Origin: Xylanibacter brevis ATCC 19188
Lineage (GTDB): Bacteria; Bacteroidota; Bacteroidia; Bacteroidales; Bacteroidaceae
Assembly (NCBI RefSeq): GCF_000621725.1
Contig: NZ_JHXM01000021.1
Location: 17,351 to 81,350 of the forward strand
Length of the DNA stretch: 64,000 bases
Reading direction: 5' to 3'
Part shown: positions 16,489 to 26,069 of the stretch, piece after piece
Numbering within the stretch: position 1 is the first letter of the stretch
How the letters are laid out: each line of letters opens with the position of its first letter
Position numbers and translations under genes: made by a program
Notes under the pieces: generated by a model
What the model saw: only the letters and a program-made list of their open reading frames with translations
Database searches by the model: none
What the model was told of the DNA's origin: nothing

Positions 16489-17838
16489 ATGATTGATACT
16501 TCTGCTTTTCAAGGTAAGACAGCAGCCTATTATACACTGGGATGCAAATTGAATTTCTCAGAGACTTCCACTTTTGGAAAAATGCTTCAGGATTTAGGTG
16601 TAACGCCAGTGGGAAAAGAAGAAACAGCTGATATATGTTTGATTAATACTTGCTCTGTCACGGAGGTTGCCGACAGAAAATGTCGGCAAGCCATCCATAG
16701 ATTAGTGCGTAAGCATCCTAATGCCTTTGTGGTGGTGACTGGTTGTTATGCTCAGTTGGAAGCAGAGGAGGTGAGTCGTATTGAGGGTGTTGATCTGGTA
16801 TTGGGTTCGAACGAGAAATCACAGCTGGTGCAGTTCCTTTCTGATGCCTGGACCGGACAGCTGGGAAACACGACAAAGGGTGCACCTTATTATATAGAAA
16901 AGACAAAAGACATCAAGACATTTGCGCCAAGTTGCTCTCGTGGTAATCGTACGCGCTATTTCCTGAAGGTGCAAGATGGGTGCGACTATTTCTGTACCTA
17001 TTGTACCATACCTTATGCACGCGGGTTCAGTCGCAATCCATCGATAGCCTCATTGGTGGAACAGGTACGTCAAGCTGCTGCCGAAGGCGGCAAGGAGATT
17101 GTTTTGACAGGCGTGAATATTGGTGATTTTGGAAAGACCACAGGTGAGCATTTTATTGATTTGGTAAGTGCTCTGGACCAAGTAGAGGAGATTAGCCGCT
17201 ATCGCATCAGCAGCTTAGAGCCAGATCTGCTTTCTGACGAACTGATCAGCTATTGTGGAGAGAGCCGCGCTTTTATGCCGCACTTCCATATACCATTGCA
17301 GAGCGGAAGCGATACGGTGCTGAAGTTGATGCACCGTCACTACGACCGACAGTTGTTTGCGGACAAAATACATCGCATTAAAGAAGTGATGCCTGATGCT
17401 TTCATCGGTGTAGATGTAATGGTGGGCTGCAGAGGCGAAACGCCCGAATGTTTTGAAGAGACTTACACCTTCTTGGAGCAGCTGCCAGTGACGCAGTTGC
17501 ATGTATTCCCTTACTCTGAACGTCCTGGCACTTCAGCCTTAAGCATACCTTACAAGGTGAATGACAAAGATAAGAAGTTGCGTAGCAAGCGACTGTTGGA
17601 ATTATCAGATCGCAAGACCGAGGCTTTTTATGCTGCTCATATTGGTCTGCAGGCCGAAGTGCTTTTTGAAAAAGCGACAAGAGGTCGTGTAATGCATGGT
17701 TTTACGCGCAACTATGTGCGTGTGGAATTGGCTGCGAACGAATCACGTTCTGAATACGACAACCAGCTGATGCAGGTTGTATTGGAAGGTTTTAATCACG
17801 ATAAGTCTGCCTTGAAGTGCCGACTGGTCAATGCATAA
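16489..17838 (+). CDS. mtaB: tRNA (t6A37 C2)-methylthiotransferase
   Basis: MtaB converts t6A at position 37 of ANN-decoding tRNAs to ms2t6A. The N-terminal UPF0004 domain has the cluster cysteines in TLGCKLN, NTCSVT and TGCYAQ. The radical-SAM motif CDYFCTYC appears near residue 165. A C-terminal TRAM-like region completes the usual 449-residue architecture. The N-terminus AYYTLGCKLNFSETS favours MtaB over MiaB or RimO. It starts a two-gene unit with a glycosyltransferase. Confidence 0.93.
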   Translation: MIDTSAFQGKTAAYYTLGCKLNFSETSTFGKMLQDLGVTPVGKEETADICLINTCSVTEVADRKCRQAIHRLVRKHPNAFVVVTGCYAQLEAEEVSRIEGVDLVLGSNEKSQLVQFLSDAWTGQLGNTTKGAPYYIEKTKDIKTFAPSCSRGNRTRYFLKVQDGCDYFCTYCTIPYARGFSRNPSIASLVEQVRQAAAEGGKEIVLTGVNIGDFGKTTGEHFIDLVSALDQVEEISRYRISSLEPDLLSDELISYCGESRAFMPHFHIPLQSGSDTVLKLMHRHYDRQLFADKIHRIKEVMPDAFIGVDVMVGCRGETPECFEETYTFLEQLPVTQLHVFPYSERPGTSALSIPYKVNDKDKKLRSKRLLELSDRKTEAFYAAHIGLQAEVLFEKATRGRVMHGFTRNYVRVELAANESRSEYDNQLMQVVLEGFNHDKSALKCRLVNA

Positions 17839-17845
17839 TAATACT

Positions 17846-18877
17846 ATGGATAAGGTTGCCATTGTTATTTTGAACTGGAACGGGGCAAAGATGCTGAAGA
17901 CGTATTTGCCCCGTGTGCTGGAATATTCTGCAGGAGCTACAGTCTATGTGGCCGATAATCACTCTAGTGATGATAGTGTGGCATTACTCAAGAATCAGTT
18001 TGCTGAGTGCCGCCTCATACAGTTGGACAAGAACTGGGGATTTGCAGATGGTTACAACAAGGCCCTGGCTCAGATTGATGCCGAATATTATCTGTTGTTG
18101 AACAGTGATATAGAGGTGACGCCAAATTGGCTGGAACCCATGGTGACCTTCATGGACAGACATGAGGATGTAGCAGCATGTCAGCCCAAGCTATTGTCGG
18201 TCCATGCACGCGACAGTTTCGAGTATGCTGGCGCATGCGGTGGATTTATCGATGCTTATGGCTACCCCTATTGCCGTGGCCGTGTGTTTGATGCGGTTGA
18301 GACCGATTGCGGTCAATATGACAGTACTGTTGAGATACATTGGGCCACAGGTGCAGCTCTTCTCATACGCGCGTGTGATTATAATAAGGTAGGAGGACTG
18401 GATGGCCGTTTCTTTGCGCATAGCGAGGAGATAGACCTTTGCTGGCGACTTCGCATTATGGGCCGCAAAATCTGTTGTGTCCCCGAAAGTTGGGTCTTTC
18501 ACGTAGGTGGTGGCACTCTGCCAAAGGCCAACCCTATGAAGACATACCTTAACTTCCGCAATAACCTGACGATGCTCTATAAGTGTCTGCCTGAAAACCG
18601 CTTGAAGCGTGTGATGCTAATTCGCTGCGTTTTGGATTATGTGGCAGCACTGAAGATGCTGTTGATAGACCGCAACAAAGAGGACTTCGATGCCGTTTGC
18701 CGTGCACGCAAAGACTTTAAAGCCTGGCGCAATCAGTTTGATGATGACAGAAGACGTATTCAACAATCGCGTCAGTCGGCAGCCGAACTGAGTCGGTTCT
18801 CACTATTAATGGAGTATTATGTGCGAGGCAAGAAGGTGTTTAGTGACTTGCCTCATACGCTACACAGCTTCTTGTAA
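17846..18877 (+). CDS. Family 2 glycosyltransferase (rhamnosyltransferase-like)
   Basis: The protein starts VAIVILNWNGAKML, has the donor-binding VADNHSSDDS segment and the metal-site LLLNSDIEV, then a later HSEEIDLCWRLRIMG block typical of GT2 enzymes that build surface polysaccharides. I choose the ATG at 17846 (343 residues), 7 bp after the mtaB stop; the ATG at 17831 would overlap mtaB and add MHNNT before the conserved start. The 3' end overlaps the convergent addB-like gene by 25 bp. Confidence 0.9.
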   Translation: MDKVAIVILNWNGAKMLKTYLPRVLEYSAGATVYVADNHSSDDSVALLKNQFAECRLIQLDKNWGFADGYNKALAQIDAEYYLLLNSDIEVTPNWLEPMVTFMDRHEDVAACQPKLLSVHARDSFEYAGACGGFIDAYGYPYCRGRVFDAVETDCGQYDSTVEIHWATGAALLIRACDYNKVGGLDGRFFAHSEEIDLCWRLRIMGRKICCVPESWVFHVGGGTLPKANPMKTYLNFRNNLTMLYKCLPENRLKRVMLIRCVLDYVAALKMLLIDRNKEDFDAVCRARKDFKAWRNQFDDDRRRIQQSRQSAAELSRFSLLMEYYVRGKKVFSDLPHTLHSFL

Positions 18878-21597
18878 GGGCAATAGGCACAGCGTTCTTG
18901 TTCGGTGGTGGGATTGAAACTGATGGCTGGGTTGAAGATCTCGTCCACCGTTTCGCTTAATCGCTTATCGAAGTCGGCCTTGTAAGGTGCCAAGTCATTG
19001 ATAGGTTCCTTTCCAAATTTCAGAATAGGATTGTAATCCTTTTCGCCTGTACGCTGAATAAACAGCAATGCCGGTGCTACTTGATGCGTGGGATTACTTT
19101 GACTGACGATGCTAGCATACAGAAAAGTCTGCAGGTAGTAGTCGCTATGCTTGGCAATGTTAGCATCAGAAAATATGGCGTCAACATCGGGGAGTTGATT
19201 CAAGTTATGACTACCTGTTTTGTAGTCAACAACACGTATCTGACCATCTATCATGTCAAGACGGTCTATTCTACCACCAATGATGGTAGAGATGTGTGGT
19301 GTTGTAAGTGGCGTCCATACATCGGTTTCTAGACCTAGAATCGTAAACTCCTTTTTTCTACGATCAATCTCTAGTAGTGTTCGTAGATAGTGTATTATAA
19401 CCTCACGGTTAATGAGTTGAAGTCCGTTGAGCTCATAGCCCTTGCTTAGTTGAAGCACCTTGTTGAAGGCTTCGTCAACGGCAGTTTCGATACCTATTTT
19501 TGATTTCAAGATCTGACTGAGCACATCTGCTGTGATGACCTGATTATTCTTTTTCCCTGTTATCCGCTCGTAGATGATTTGTGCTGCCTCGTGGAAGATG
19601 TCGCCAAAGAGGCGGTTGTCAATGTTTTCCTCATCATCGAGTTCGTCGAGTTCGCGCAACTGACAGATGTAATTGTAGTAGAACTGCAGTTGGCAGCGCA
19701 GATAGCGATTGATGGCAGTAGGTGTCAGCAGTGGCTTTTGTGTCCCAGGGTGTTTCTCGATGGAGAATAGCTCGTTTAGTTTTTCCATCACCTGTGGTGT
19801 CTTGCTGATTGCTTGAGGCGCAAAAGGTGTAAAGGACTGTCCTGCCTGCAACGTCTGGAAACGAATAGGATGCGGACATTCTGCCATTAGTTGCAACATG
19901 AAACGCGACATCTCGCCGGTATGCCCATCGGTAGTAGCATTGTTGTAGCAGATAGTGATATCGTCTGCCCGCTGCAACAAGCGGTGGAAATAGTAAGAGA
20001 AGATGGCTACCTTATGGTCGATGGTGGTCAGTCCATAGGCTTTTCTTAAACTATAAGGAATGAACGACGTGTCTCCGACGCCCTTCGGCATATTGCCCTC
20101 ATTGCACGACAGCAGCAGGATGTGGCTGAAGTCGAGGTTACGCGTTTCAAGCACACCCATTAGCTGAATACCTTCGGCTGGTTCACCATGGAAAGGTATC
20201 GACGTGGATTGTATCAGTTGGGTCAGCAGGCGCCGCAAGGTGGAATGATCTACCACCAGGTCACCACTATCCACGAGTGCTAAAAGTCGATTCAGAAGTG
20301 TGTACATGCGGAAAATTGCTTCCTGCATCATCTCGTCTTCGCCGGCATGTGGTGCAAGGTCACGCAGAATGTCAATCATCCATTCTAACAGTTCGTGGTT
20401 GAACTGCTCGCCATCAATGCGCTTCATCTTCTCCTCTGGAATGAAGTCTGCGTAAGGATGGTTCTTGAAGAGGGTGAGGTAGCGCGGACGAAACTTGAGT
20501 GTTTTATGATTGTAACCCACCGTCTGCAAATCGAAAAGCAGGGCGCAGAGTGACGATACGGGCGATTGAGATAGTGGGAAACCCGTTGTGATGTTGACCT
20601 TGTCAACCTCGTCGGGCAAACAATGCAACAGGCTTTGCAGCAGCTTTTCGTCGCAAAGTACAATGGCAGTCTTCCTGCCATCGGCAATACGTGCCTGGTT
20701 GAGCCAACTGCTGGCGTAGCGCGTCTGAATATTCTCGGTGGGAGCAGATATAAAAGTGATATCTTTATGCTGCTTAAACTGCTGAATGATGTCGCTGTTG
20801 TTCTCTAACTCGTTAGGAAAAATCTTCAGATATTGGTTGATATAGTGGCCGGCTTCGTGGTCTTTGATGTAATAGGCATCAAAGTCCCAGTAGAATTTAG
20901 CCTTCCCCTGCTTGGAAATGGTGGTAAACAGCTTTTGTTCTACCTGTTGAAGCAGATTAAATCCCACAAACAGATACTGGTCGTACTCAAGATTGATGTT
21001 CTCTTTGACAGCCACTTCGCGATAGAGCGCTCCCTCGTAGGCCAACTGTTGCGAGGTCAGTCGATCATTAAAAGCATGATAGATATCGCTGATGTGTGAC
21101 CAGAGTTTCAGAAAGCGTTCTTTCAGCTGCGAGTTGTGATCGTCAGAGAAGTTGCTGAAGAACTTGCGTATGATTTCCTTTTGTTCGTCGGAAAGATAAC
21201 TCTCGTCGTCCAGTTCATGAAGGTCACGCAGGTTGGCAAATACCTTATTGGCATCCGCCATATTCTTGTCGATATCGTCGAAATCGGCCAGAAGCAACTG
21301 TCCCCAACTGTAAAAGTGGTCCAAAGTCTCGTCGAAACCTGTTTGCTCGATGAACGACCGGTGCAAATCGCATATCAGTTTGATGGGGTCAGCCACCTTC
21401 TTGTCACTATACTGGCGAAACAGATCACTGATGGTGACGTATGCTGGGCTCCATATAGGCTTTTCGGATAGGCGAGCCAAGTGGGCGTTAAGGAAAAGAG
21501 AGGCACGCTTGTTGGGGAACACCACTGCGATGCGCGACAAGTCGTTACCATATTTCTTGAGGATATCCTCTGCTACGTATTCTAGGAATGTTTTCAT
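18853..21597 (-). CDS. AddB-like PD-(D/E)XK nuclease/helicase-related subunit
   Basis: The 914-residue protein pairs with the helicase encoded just upstream; the genes overlap by 4 bp (ATGA). The N-terminus (RIAVVFPNKRASLFLNAHLA) resembles the inactivated helicase half of AddB. The C-terminal nuclease domain has VVDYKTGSH with its catalytic Asp and Lys. Four cysteines, one in YLRCQLQFYY and three in the end CAYCPYKKLC, match the 4Fe-4S staple of AddB. AddAB-type enzymes process double-strand DNA ends for RecA. The gene is minus-strand and converges on the glycosyltransferase gene. Confidence 0.88.
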   Translation of the reverse strand: MKTFLEYVAEDILKKYGNDLSRIAVVFPNKRASLFLNAHLARLSEKPIWSPAYVTISDLFRQYSDKKVADPIKLICDLHRSFIEQTGFDETLDHFYSWGQLLLADFDDIDKNMADANKVFANLRDLHELDDESYLSDEQKEIIRKFFSNFSDDHNSQLKERFLKLWSHISDIYHAFNDRLTSQQLAYEGALYREVAVKENINLEYDQYLFVGFNLLQQVEQKLFTTISKQGKAKFYWDFDAYYIKDHEAGHYINQYLKIFPNELENNSDIIQQFKQHKDITFISAPTENIQTRYASSWLNQARIADGRKTAIVLCDEKLLQSLLHCLPDEVDKVNITTGFPLSQSPVSSLCALLFDLQTVGYNHKTLKFRPRYLTLFKNHPYADFIPEEKMKRIDGEQFNHELLEWMIDILRDLAPHAGEDEMMQEAIFRMYTLLNRLLALVDSGDLVVDHSTLRRLLTQLIQSTSIPFHGEPAEGIQLMGVLETRNLDFSHILLLSCNEGNMPKGVGDTSFIPYSLRKAYGLTTIDHKVAIFSYYFHRLLQRADDITICYNNATTDGHTGEMSRFMLQLMAECPHPIRFQTLQAGQSFTPFAPQAISKTPQVMEKLNELFSIEKHPGTQKPLLTPTAINRYLRCQLQFYYNYICQLRELDELDDEENIDNRLFGDIFHEAAQIIYERITGKKNNQVITADVLSQILKSKIGIETAVDEAFNKVLQLSKGYELNGLQLINREVIIHYLRTLLEIDRRKKEFTILGLETDVWTPLTTPHISTIIGGRIDRLDMIDGQIRVVDYKTGSHNLNQLPDVDAIFSDANIAKHSDYYLQTFLYASIVSQSNPTHQVAPALLFIQRTGEKDYNPILKFGKEPINDLAPYKADFDKRLSETVDEIFNPAISFNPTTEQERCAYCPYKKLCSV

Positions 21598-24500
21598 TTC
21601 ACTTCAATGATTTTATTTGAATATACAAACCACAGATAGCCTTTCACACCCGGCATGTTCATTTGTTGTAGTAAGTGCATGTACTCTCGAACCTGGTCGA
21701 AGTATTCATCGCGTTCGTGTCCGAACTTAAAGTCAACAACGATGGTCTCATTACCGTTGGTCATGACTCGATCGGGACGTTTCTCCTGTCCGTCGGGCAA
21801 CAGGATGGTGCATTCATTATAGAGCGTCCATCGGGCCTTCGGGTCGAACCACGTCATAACGCGGGGATCCGTCAATCGCTTTCGAATCATGTCTTCCACG
21901 TGCTCCTTGGTGAGTTGCTTGTCGTAAATGATACCGTCCAGTTCCATCTGTTTTAATGCCGCATCAACATCCTCGGTGGTCTTGATTGTCGAGAACACAT
22001 TGTGGAGTACATTACCCAGCTGTATATAGTTGTTTTGCTGCTGCGTCTCCTCATCGGTAGCGGTAACAAACATCTTACTGTTGTTACTTTGACGGAAGTT
22101 GACCTTCTTTTCATATATATGAATACTCACATCAACCGGCTCCGCAGGGGCCAGGAAGGGATTGGCGCCAGTTTTCTTTTTCTCTTCGCCAGGCATGCTG
22201 ATATGTCCATAGGTGAGGGTGAGTGGTGCTTCAGCATCCTGCTCGCCATCGATGGTAGCGCCATCAAGCTGAGGGGCAATCTCGGGCAGCACCGATTCTA
22301 TCAGTGCCGAACGCGAGGCGGAACTTTTTCGTTTTCCCCATACGAAGAGATTATGGGCCGCACGCGTGAAAGCTACATATAGCAAGTTGAGGTTGTCCAC
22401 AACGTTCTGGCCGTGTTCTTCTTCGTAGTCTTTGTAGTATATGGTGTTCTCCATACCGCTCTTGCTGAAATCAATGGGCACAATCGGCAGCATATTGAAG
22501 GGTTCCTCTTCGGGGTGGCACCATAGCACGTCTTTCTGTTCCAGTCGCCAGTCGCAGAAGGGAATGAGTACATGCGCAAATTCCAATCCTTTTGACTTGT
22601 GGATAGATATCAATCTGATGCCATCAATCTCAGGGCTTTGTATGGTTTTGCCGCAGATACTGTCGTCCCATTCTTTCAGGAAAGAGTTGATGTCCGACGT
22701 GTTGTCGCCTACGAAGTTGGCCACCTGGTCGAAGAAGGCGCAAAGATAAGCACTCTGTCCGTTCATGTTTTCCAACTGGAAGATGGCATACAGCTGTTCT
22801 GTGAGTTCGTAGAGCGGCATGCGCTTCAGGGTGTCCATGTGATCGGTAAAAGCTGCGGGGAGTGCTTTGTCGCGTAGGCTGGTGTGGATGGCGTCGTCGG
22901 GGTAGCATACCTTCAGCAGATAAGCCCGAGCAATGTCGTCTTCAGGATGATTCAGCACGCGTAGCGCTTCAATAATAGCTCTTACGGCAGGCGAAGCCTC
23001 GAGTCGGAACGCCTCGTCGCTGACAATCTTCGTGCTGGGCATATTGTCCATGAAATAGTTGGCAATCAGCGGGATCAGCGAGTTGGTGCGCACCAATATC
23101 GCGATGTCAGTAGCTTTGGCTCCTTGCTGAAACAGGTCTTCTACTTGCTGGGTCAAGGCTTCGAGCACACACTGCTGATAGTCTTTCTGAGGCAGCAGAT
23201 TGATAGATACCAATCCATTCGGCTGTTGACCTTTGCGCGCATCCTGATGGATGTCGTCGTAGGCTTCCACTTCCTCAGTTTTTGCTGCCTCTGCAAAGAA
23301 AGCATTGTTGAAACTGATAACGTTGGCCGACGAGCGATAGTTGGTGCTGAGTGTTTTTATCTGCAGGCGCTGGTCGGCATTGGTAAACTCGTTTTTGATG
23401 CCAGCCAGCAGGCGCCAGTCACCGCTGCGCCAGCGGTAGATGCTCTGTTTTACGTCGCCCACAATCAAGTTCTCGGAGTCGGCATGACTCATAGCCTCTT
23501 CCAGCAGTACCTTGAAATTCTGCCACTGAACGGTAGAGGTGTCCTGAAACTCGTCTATCATGATATGCTCCAGCTGTGAGCCAATCTTCTCGAAGATAAA
23601 AGGCGAGTCGCTGCCCTCAATGAGGTCGTTCAGCATCTTCTGCGTGTCACTCAGCAGGAATCGGTTGCTTTCTGTGTTCAGTTCGCGAACTTTCTTTTCG
23701 ATGCTGTCCAGCAGTCTCAGCTGGCTAAGGTGTCTCAGTGTCAGTCCTGCCGATTTATAGATGCAGTATTGTTTGGGGAAGGTGTCGTAGGCATAACGGA
23801 CAATCTGTCCCAGTTCACTAATGGCCAACTGATAAATCAGCTCTTTCTTAGGGCTCGTCTTCTTACACCATTTCTCTGGGTTTCCTATGGCGTCAATAAT
23901 GCGTGTACCGATGGTCACACCGTCAAGGTCACCTTCCCTTAACTTTTTGAAGAAGGAAGGGAGACCGCCTTGGTTGGCGTATGCAAAGTCCTCTGGCTGA
24001 ACGCCTTCGGCCTCAATCGTGTCGAAGAACGACTCTGCTATGTTCTGCATATGTTCCACCACCTCTTTGCGTTTGTTTCTCAAGATAGACGTATAATTCT
24101 CATAGAAGTCCTTCTCGCTGATTATGGCATTCAGACTCTGGCTGTTCTTCTTATAGAAGTCTTTGAAGATGGTCTTTCCGAAATTTTTAATCTGAGAAAT
24201 CACGTTCCAGGAATGGTTATCCTCGATGCTGTCCATGATATACTTCAAGAGCCATTGCAGCATCATGTCGGTAGCTGTCAGATTCTCAATCAGCTGATCC
24301 ACAGCCATTTCCTCTACCTGGTAGTCGTTGAGTTCGATGCGCAAGTTGGCTGTAAGATCCAGTTCGCGTGCCAGATTTCGAAGGACACTCTGAAAGAAAG
24401 AGTCGATGGTCTCTACGCGGAAATAACTGTAGTTGTGCAGCAGGTTCTTGAGTGCTTTACCTGCCTGAGTAGCAACGAATTCGGGGCTTGCATCCAACTT

Positions 24501-24734
24501 CTCGCAGACGTTGTCGAGATAGGGCTTCGATTCTGGAAGTCCTCGCCAGATGCCATATAGCTGACTAAGGATACGCATCTTCATTTCCTCGGTGGCTTTG
24601 TTCGTAAATGTCACAGCCAACGTCTTTCTGTAAGCCTGAGGATCGCGTACTAATAGCTTGATATATTCTGTGGCCAGCGTAAATGTCTTGCCACTACCGG
24701 CGCTTGCTTTGTATATAGTCAGTGGTTTTGTCAT
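21594..24734 (-). CDS. AddA-like UvrD-family helicase-nuclease
   Basis: The 1046-residue protein begins at MTKPLTIYKASAGSGKT, whose SAGSGKT is the Walker A motif (about residues 10-16), followed by AVTFTNKATEEMK. DEFQDTS is the Walker B motif; later superfamily-1 motifs include SIHKSKGLEF and LLYVAFTRA. The C-terminal VVDFKFGHE is a PD-(D/E)XK nuclease motif. It overlaps the AddB-like gene by 4 bp, so the two should be translated together as a heterodimeric end-processing enzyme for double-strand break repair. Confidence 0.9.
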   Translation of the reverse strand: MTKPLTIYKASAGSGKTFTLATEYIKLLVRDPQAYRKTLAVTFTNKATEEMKMRILSQLYGIWRGLPESKPYLDNVCEKLDASPEFVATQAGKALKNLLHNYSYFRVETIDSFFQSVLRNLARELDLTANLRIELNDYQVEEMAVDQLIENLTATDMMLQWLLKYIMDSIEDNHSWNVISQIKNFGKTIFKDFYKKNSQSLNAIISEKDFYENYTSILRNKRKEVVEHMQNIAESFFDTIEAEGVQPEDFAYANQGGLPSFFKKLREGDLDGVTIGTRIIDAIGNPEKWCKKTSPKKELIYQLAISELGQIVRYAYDTFPKQYCIYKSAGLTLRHLSQLRLLDSIEKKVRELNTESNRFLLSDTQKMLNDLIEGSDSPFIFEKIGSQLEHIMIDEFQDTSTVQWQNFKVLLEEAMSHADSENLIVGDVKQSIYRWRSGDWRLLAGIKNEFTNADQRLQIKTLSTNYRSSANVISFNNAFFAEAAKTEEVEAYDDIHQDARKGQQPNGLVSINLLPQKDYQQCVLEALTQQVEDLFQQGAKATDIAILVRTNSLIPLIANYFMDNMPSTKIVSDEAFRLEASPAVRAIIEALRVLNHPEDDIARAYLLKVCYPDDAIHTSLRDKALPAAFTDHMDTLKRMPLYELTEQLYAIFQLENMNGQSAYLCAFFDQVANFVGDNTSDINSFLKEWDDSICGKTIQSPEIDGIRLISIHKSKGLEFAHVLIPFCDWRLEQKDVLWCHPEEEPFNMLPIVPIDFSKSGMENTIYYKDYEEEHGQNVVDNLNLLYVAFTRAAHNLFVWGKRKSSASRSALIESVLPEIAPQLDGATIDGEQDAEAPLTLTYGHISMPGEEKKKTGANPFLAPAEPVDVSIHIYEKKVNFRQSNNSKMFVTATDEETQQQNNYIQLGNVLHNVFSTIKTTEDVDAALKQMELDGIIYDKQLTKEHVEDMIRKRLTDPRVMTWFDPKARWTLYNECTILLPDGQEKRPDRVMTNGNETIVVDFKFGHERDEYFDQVREYMHLLQQMNMPGVKGYLWFVYSNKIIEVK

Positions 24735-24763
24735 TGTATAATCAATTATAATTTATATCTTTG
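24734..24763 (+). promoter_or_regulatory. Plus-strand promoter abutting the left end of the IS
   Basis: TTG (24734-24736), 19 bp, then TATCTTTG (24756-24763). Expected transcription start would fall at about 24768, right at the left repeat of the IS. No host gene on this strand lies downstream before or after removal of the IS. Confidence 0.55.
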
Positions 24764-24766
24764 CAT

Positions 24767-24774
24767 TCGTTAAC
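24767..24774 (+). repeat. Left copy of the 8-bp TCGTTAAC flanking repeat
   Basis: Identical to 26033-26040. Could be the recombination core shared by target and donor of the IS110 element, or a chance match of a partly palindromic sequence. Confidence 0.5.
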
Positions 24775-24950
24775 AACATCAAGGAAGTGGAATAAGGCCG
24801 ATTTGTCATTCGTCATAAGACAGTGTAATATGTTCTGCCCCCACTCCTTAACATCCGAATCCGGACAGTTCACTGGGCTTTGACCCCGCATTTGCAATGA
24901 TGGCTCCAAGATGTTTTGATGTTGCATATTTGTTTATATTCATTATTGTT

Positions 24951-25916
24951 ATGACTTACATTGGTATCGACGTCAGCAAGGACTCTTTCGTTGTCGCTTA
25001 TTCTCCAGACAAGAACAGCAAGACGAAGACATTCAAGAACACCACCAAAGGTATCCATGAGTTTATCAGGTCTATCTCCAAGGATGAGCATCACTGTGTC
25101 ATGGAGGCGACAGGCAATTACAGTGCCCTGCTTGTGTACCTGCTTTCAGAGGCGGGTATTACGACAAGCCTGGAGTATCCACTTAAAGTGAAGAACTTCG
25201 CCCGTGACATGCTATCCACCGTCAAAACGGATGAGATAGATGCTCGACTGATTGCTCTTTACGGAGAGAAGATGCAGCCTGCACCCTATAAACTCCACAG
25301 TGACGCCATTCTCACACTCAAGCAGAAGCGTACAGTCATTCGCCAGCTCAAGAAGCAACTCATTGCCACAAGGAACCTCAAGGGTTCTATGGAAGTGCTA
25401 CCATTCTTTGATGCCAAATGCAAGAAGTCTATCGAGAGGACCATTGCCTTCCTTGAGAAGCAGGTCAAAGACCTTGAAGAGAATCTATCTTCACTTGCCC
25501 GCTCTGAGTACAAGAAGCAGATGGATCTGCTAACCTCTGTAAAAGGCATTGGCGTCACCCTTGCTGCTGCACTCATCATGGCCACTGGCGGCTTCACTTA
25601 CTTTGACAATGCCAAGCAACTCACCCGTCATCTGGGATTGTCGCCGACTTATCAGCAGTCCGGTACTTCAGTTAATTTCAAAGGTCACATCAACCGCAAC
25701 GGAGACTCTTCTTTAAGGAGCCAGCTCTACGTGGCAGCTTTTGCATCTCTTAGGTGCAATACTGAGTGTAAAGCATGTTATGACCGTCTGCGGTCTAATG
25801 GCAAGCCTGGGAAAGTAGCTGTCATTGCCGTAGCAAATAAACTCATCCGACAGGCTTTTGCCGTTGTCACTCAGGAGAAACCCTATGTCGATGGTTATGT
25901 ATCTTCAAAGAAGTAG
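24951..25916 (+). CDS. IS110-family DEDD transposase
   Basis: The 321-residue recombinase has the RuvC-like N-terminal domain with catalytic acids in YIGIDVSKD, MEATGNY and KTDEIDARLI, then a coiled linker and the C-terminal Transposase_20 domain (SVKGIGVTLAAALI, GLSPTYQQSGTS, GDSSLRSQLYVAA), whose serine takes part in strand exchange. I choose the ATG at 24951; an earlier frame start at 24897 lies in the presumed bridge-RNA region and adds 18 hydrophobic residues unlike the family. The gene looks intact, so the element may be active. Confidence 0.93.
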   Translation: MTYIGIDVSKDSFVVAYSPDKNSKTKTFKNTTKGIHEFIRSISKDEHHCVMEATGNYSALLVYLLSEAGITTSLEYPLKVKNFARDMLSTVKTDEIDARLIALYGEKMQPAPYKLHSDAILTLKQKRTVIRQLKKQLIATRNLKGSMEVLPFFDAKCKKSIERTIAFLEKQVKDLEENLSSLARSEYKKQMDLLTSVKGIGVTLAAALIMATGGFTYFDNAKQLTRHLGLSPTYQQSGTSVNFKGHINRNGDSSLRSQLYVAAFASLRCNTECKACYDRLRSNGKPGKVAVIAVANKLIRQAFAVVTQEKPYVDGYVSSKK

Positions 25917-25980
25917 CTCCTGCATTTGCCCGAAGTGTATCAGGATGGAAAATCTAATACCTGAAAACACCGAGGGGTTT

Positions 25981-25997
25981 GGGGGCGAGAAGCCCCC
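25981..25997 (+). other. G+C-rich hairpin in the right end of the IS
   Basis: GGGGGC pairs with GCCCCC across GAGAA. No T-run follows, so it is unlikely to be a terminator. It may shape the right-end DNA or an RNA read through from the transposase gene. Confidence 0.6.
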
Positions 25998-26032
25998 ATG
26001 AGAGGGTACGAATCAGCACAAAATGCTAAATA

Positions 26033-26040
26033 TCGTTAAC
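26033..26040 (+). repeat. Right copy of the 8-bp TCGTTAAC flanking repeat
   Basis: Identical to 24767-24774 and immediately followed by host-like A+T-rich DNA. Confidence 0.5.
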
Positions 26041-26069
26041 CATATTCATTTTTCGTATTACAGTTCATA

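Larger units (their letters stand above)
24767..26040 (+). mobile_element. IS110-family insertion sequence
   Basis: The element contains one DEDD transposase gene flanked by 184 bp of non-coding DNA on the left and 124 bp on the right. I place the ends at an identical 8-bp TCGTTAAC found at 24767-24774 and 26033-26040, giving about 1.27 kb, a usual IS110 size. There are no terminal inverted repeats, as expected for this family. The longer left non-coding end is where IS110-group elements encode their bridge RNA. The right end has a strong hairpin (25981-25997) and a short AGCA/TGCT hairpin next to the boundary. The insertion is intergenic and breaks no gene. Ends are inferred from the repeat and have not been compared with an empty site. 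Confidence 0.75.

Noticed and set aside
24742..25094. Minus-strand frames of 61 and 74 residues in the left end of the IS
   Set aside because: No family resemblance or promoter; they lie in the presumed bridge-RNA region and across the transposase start.
25981..25997. Rho-independent terminator after the IS110 transposase
   Set aside because: The hairpin is strong but no T-run follows it on either strand.
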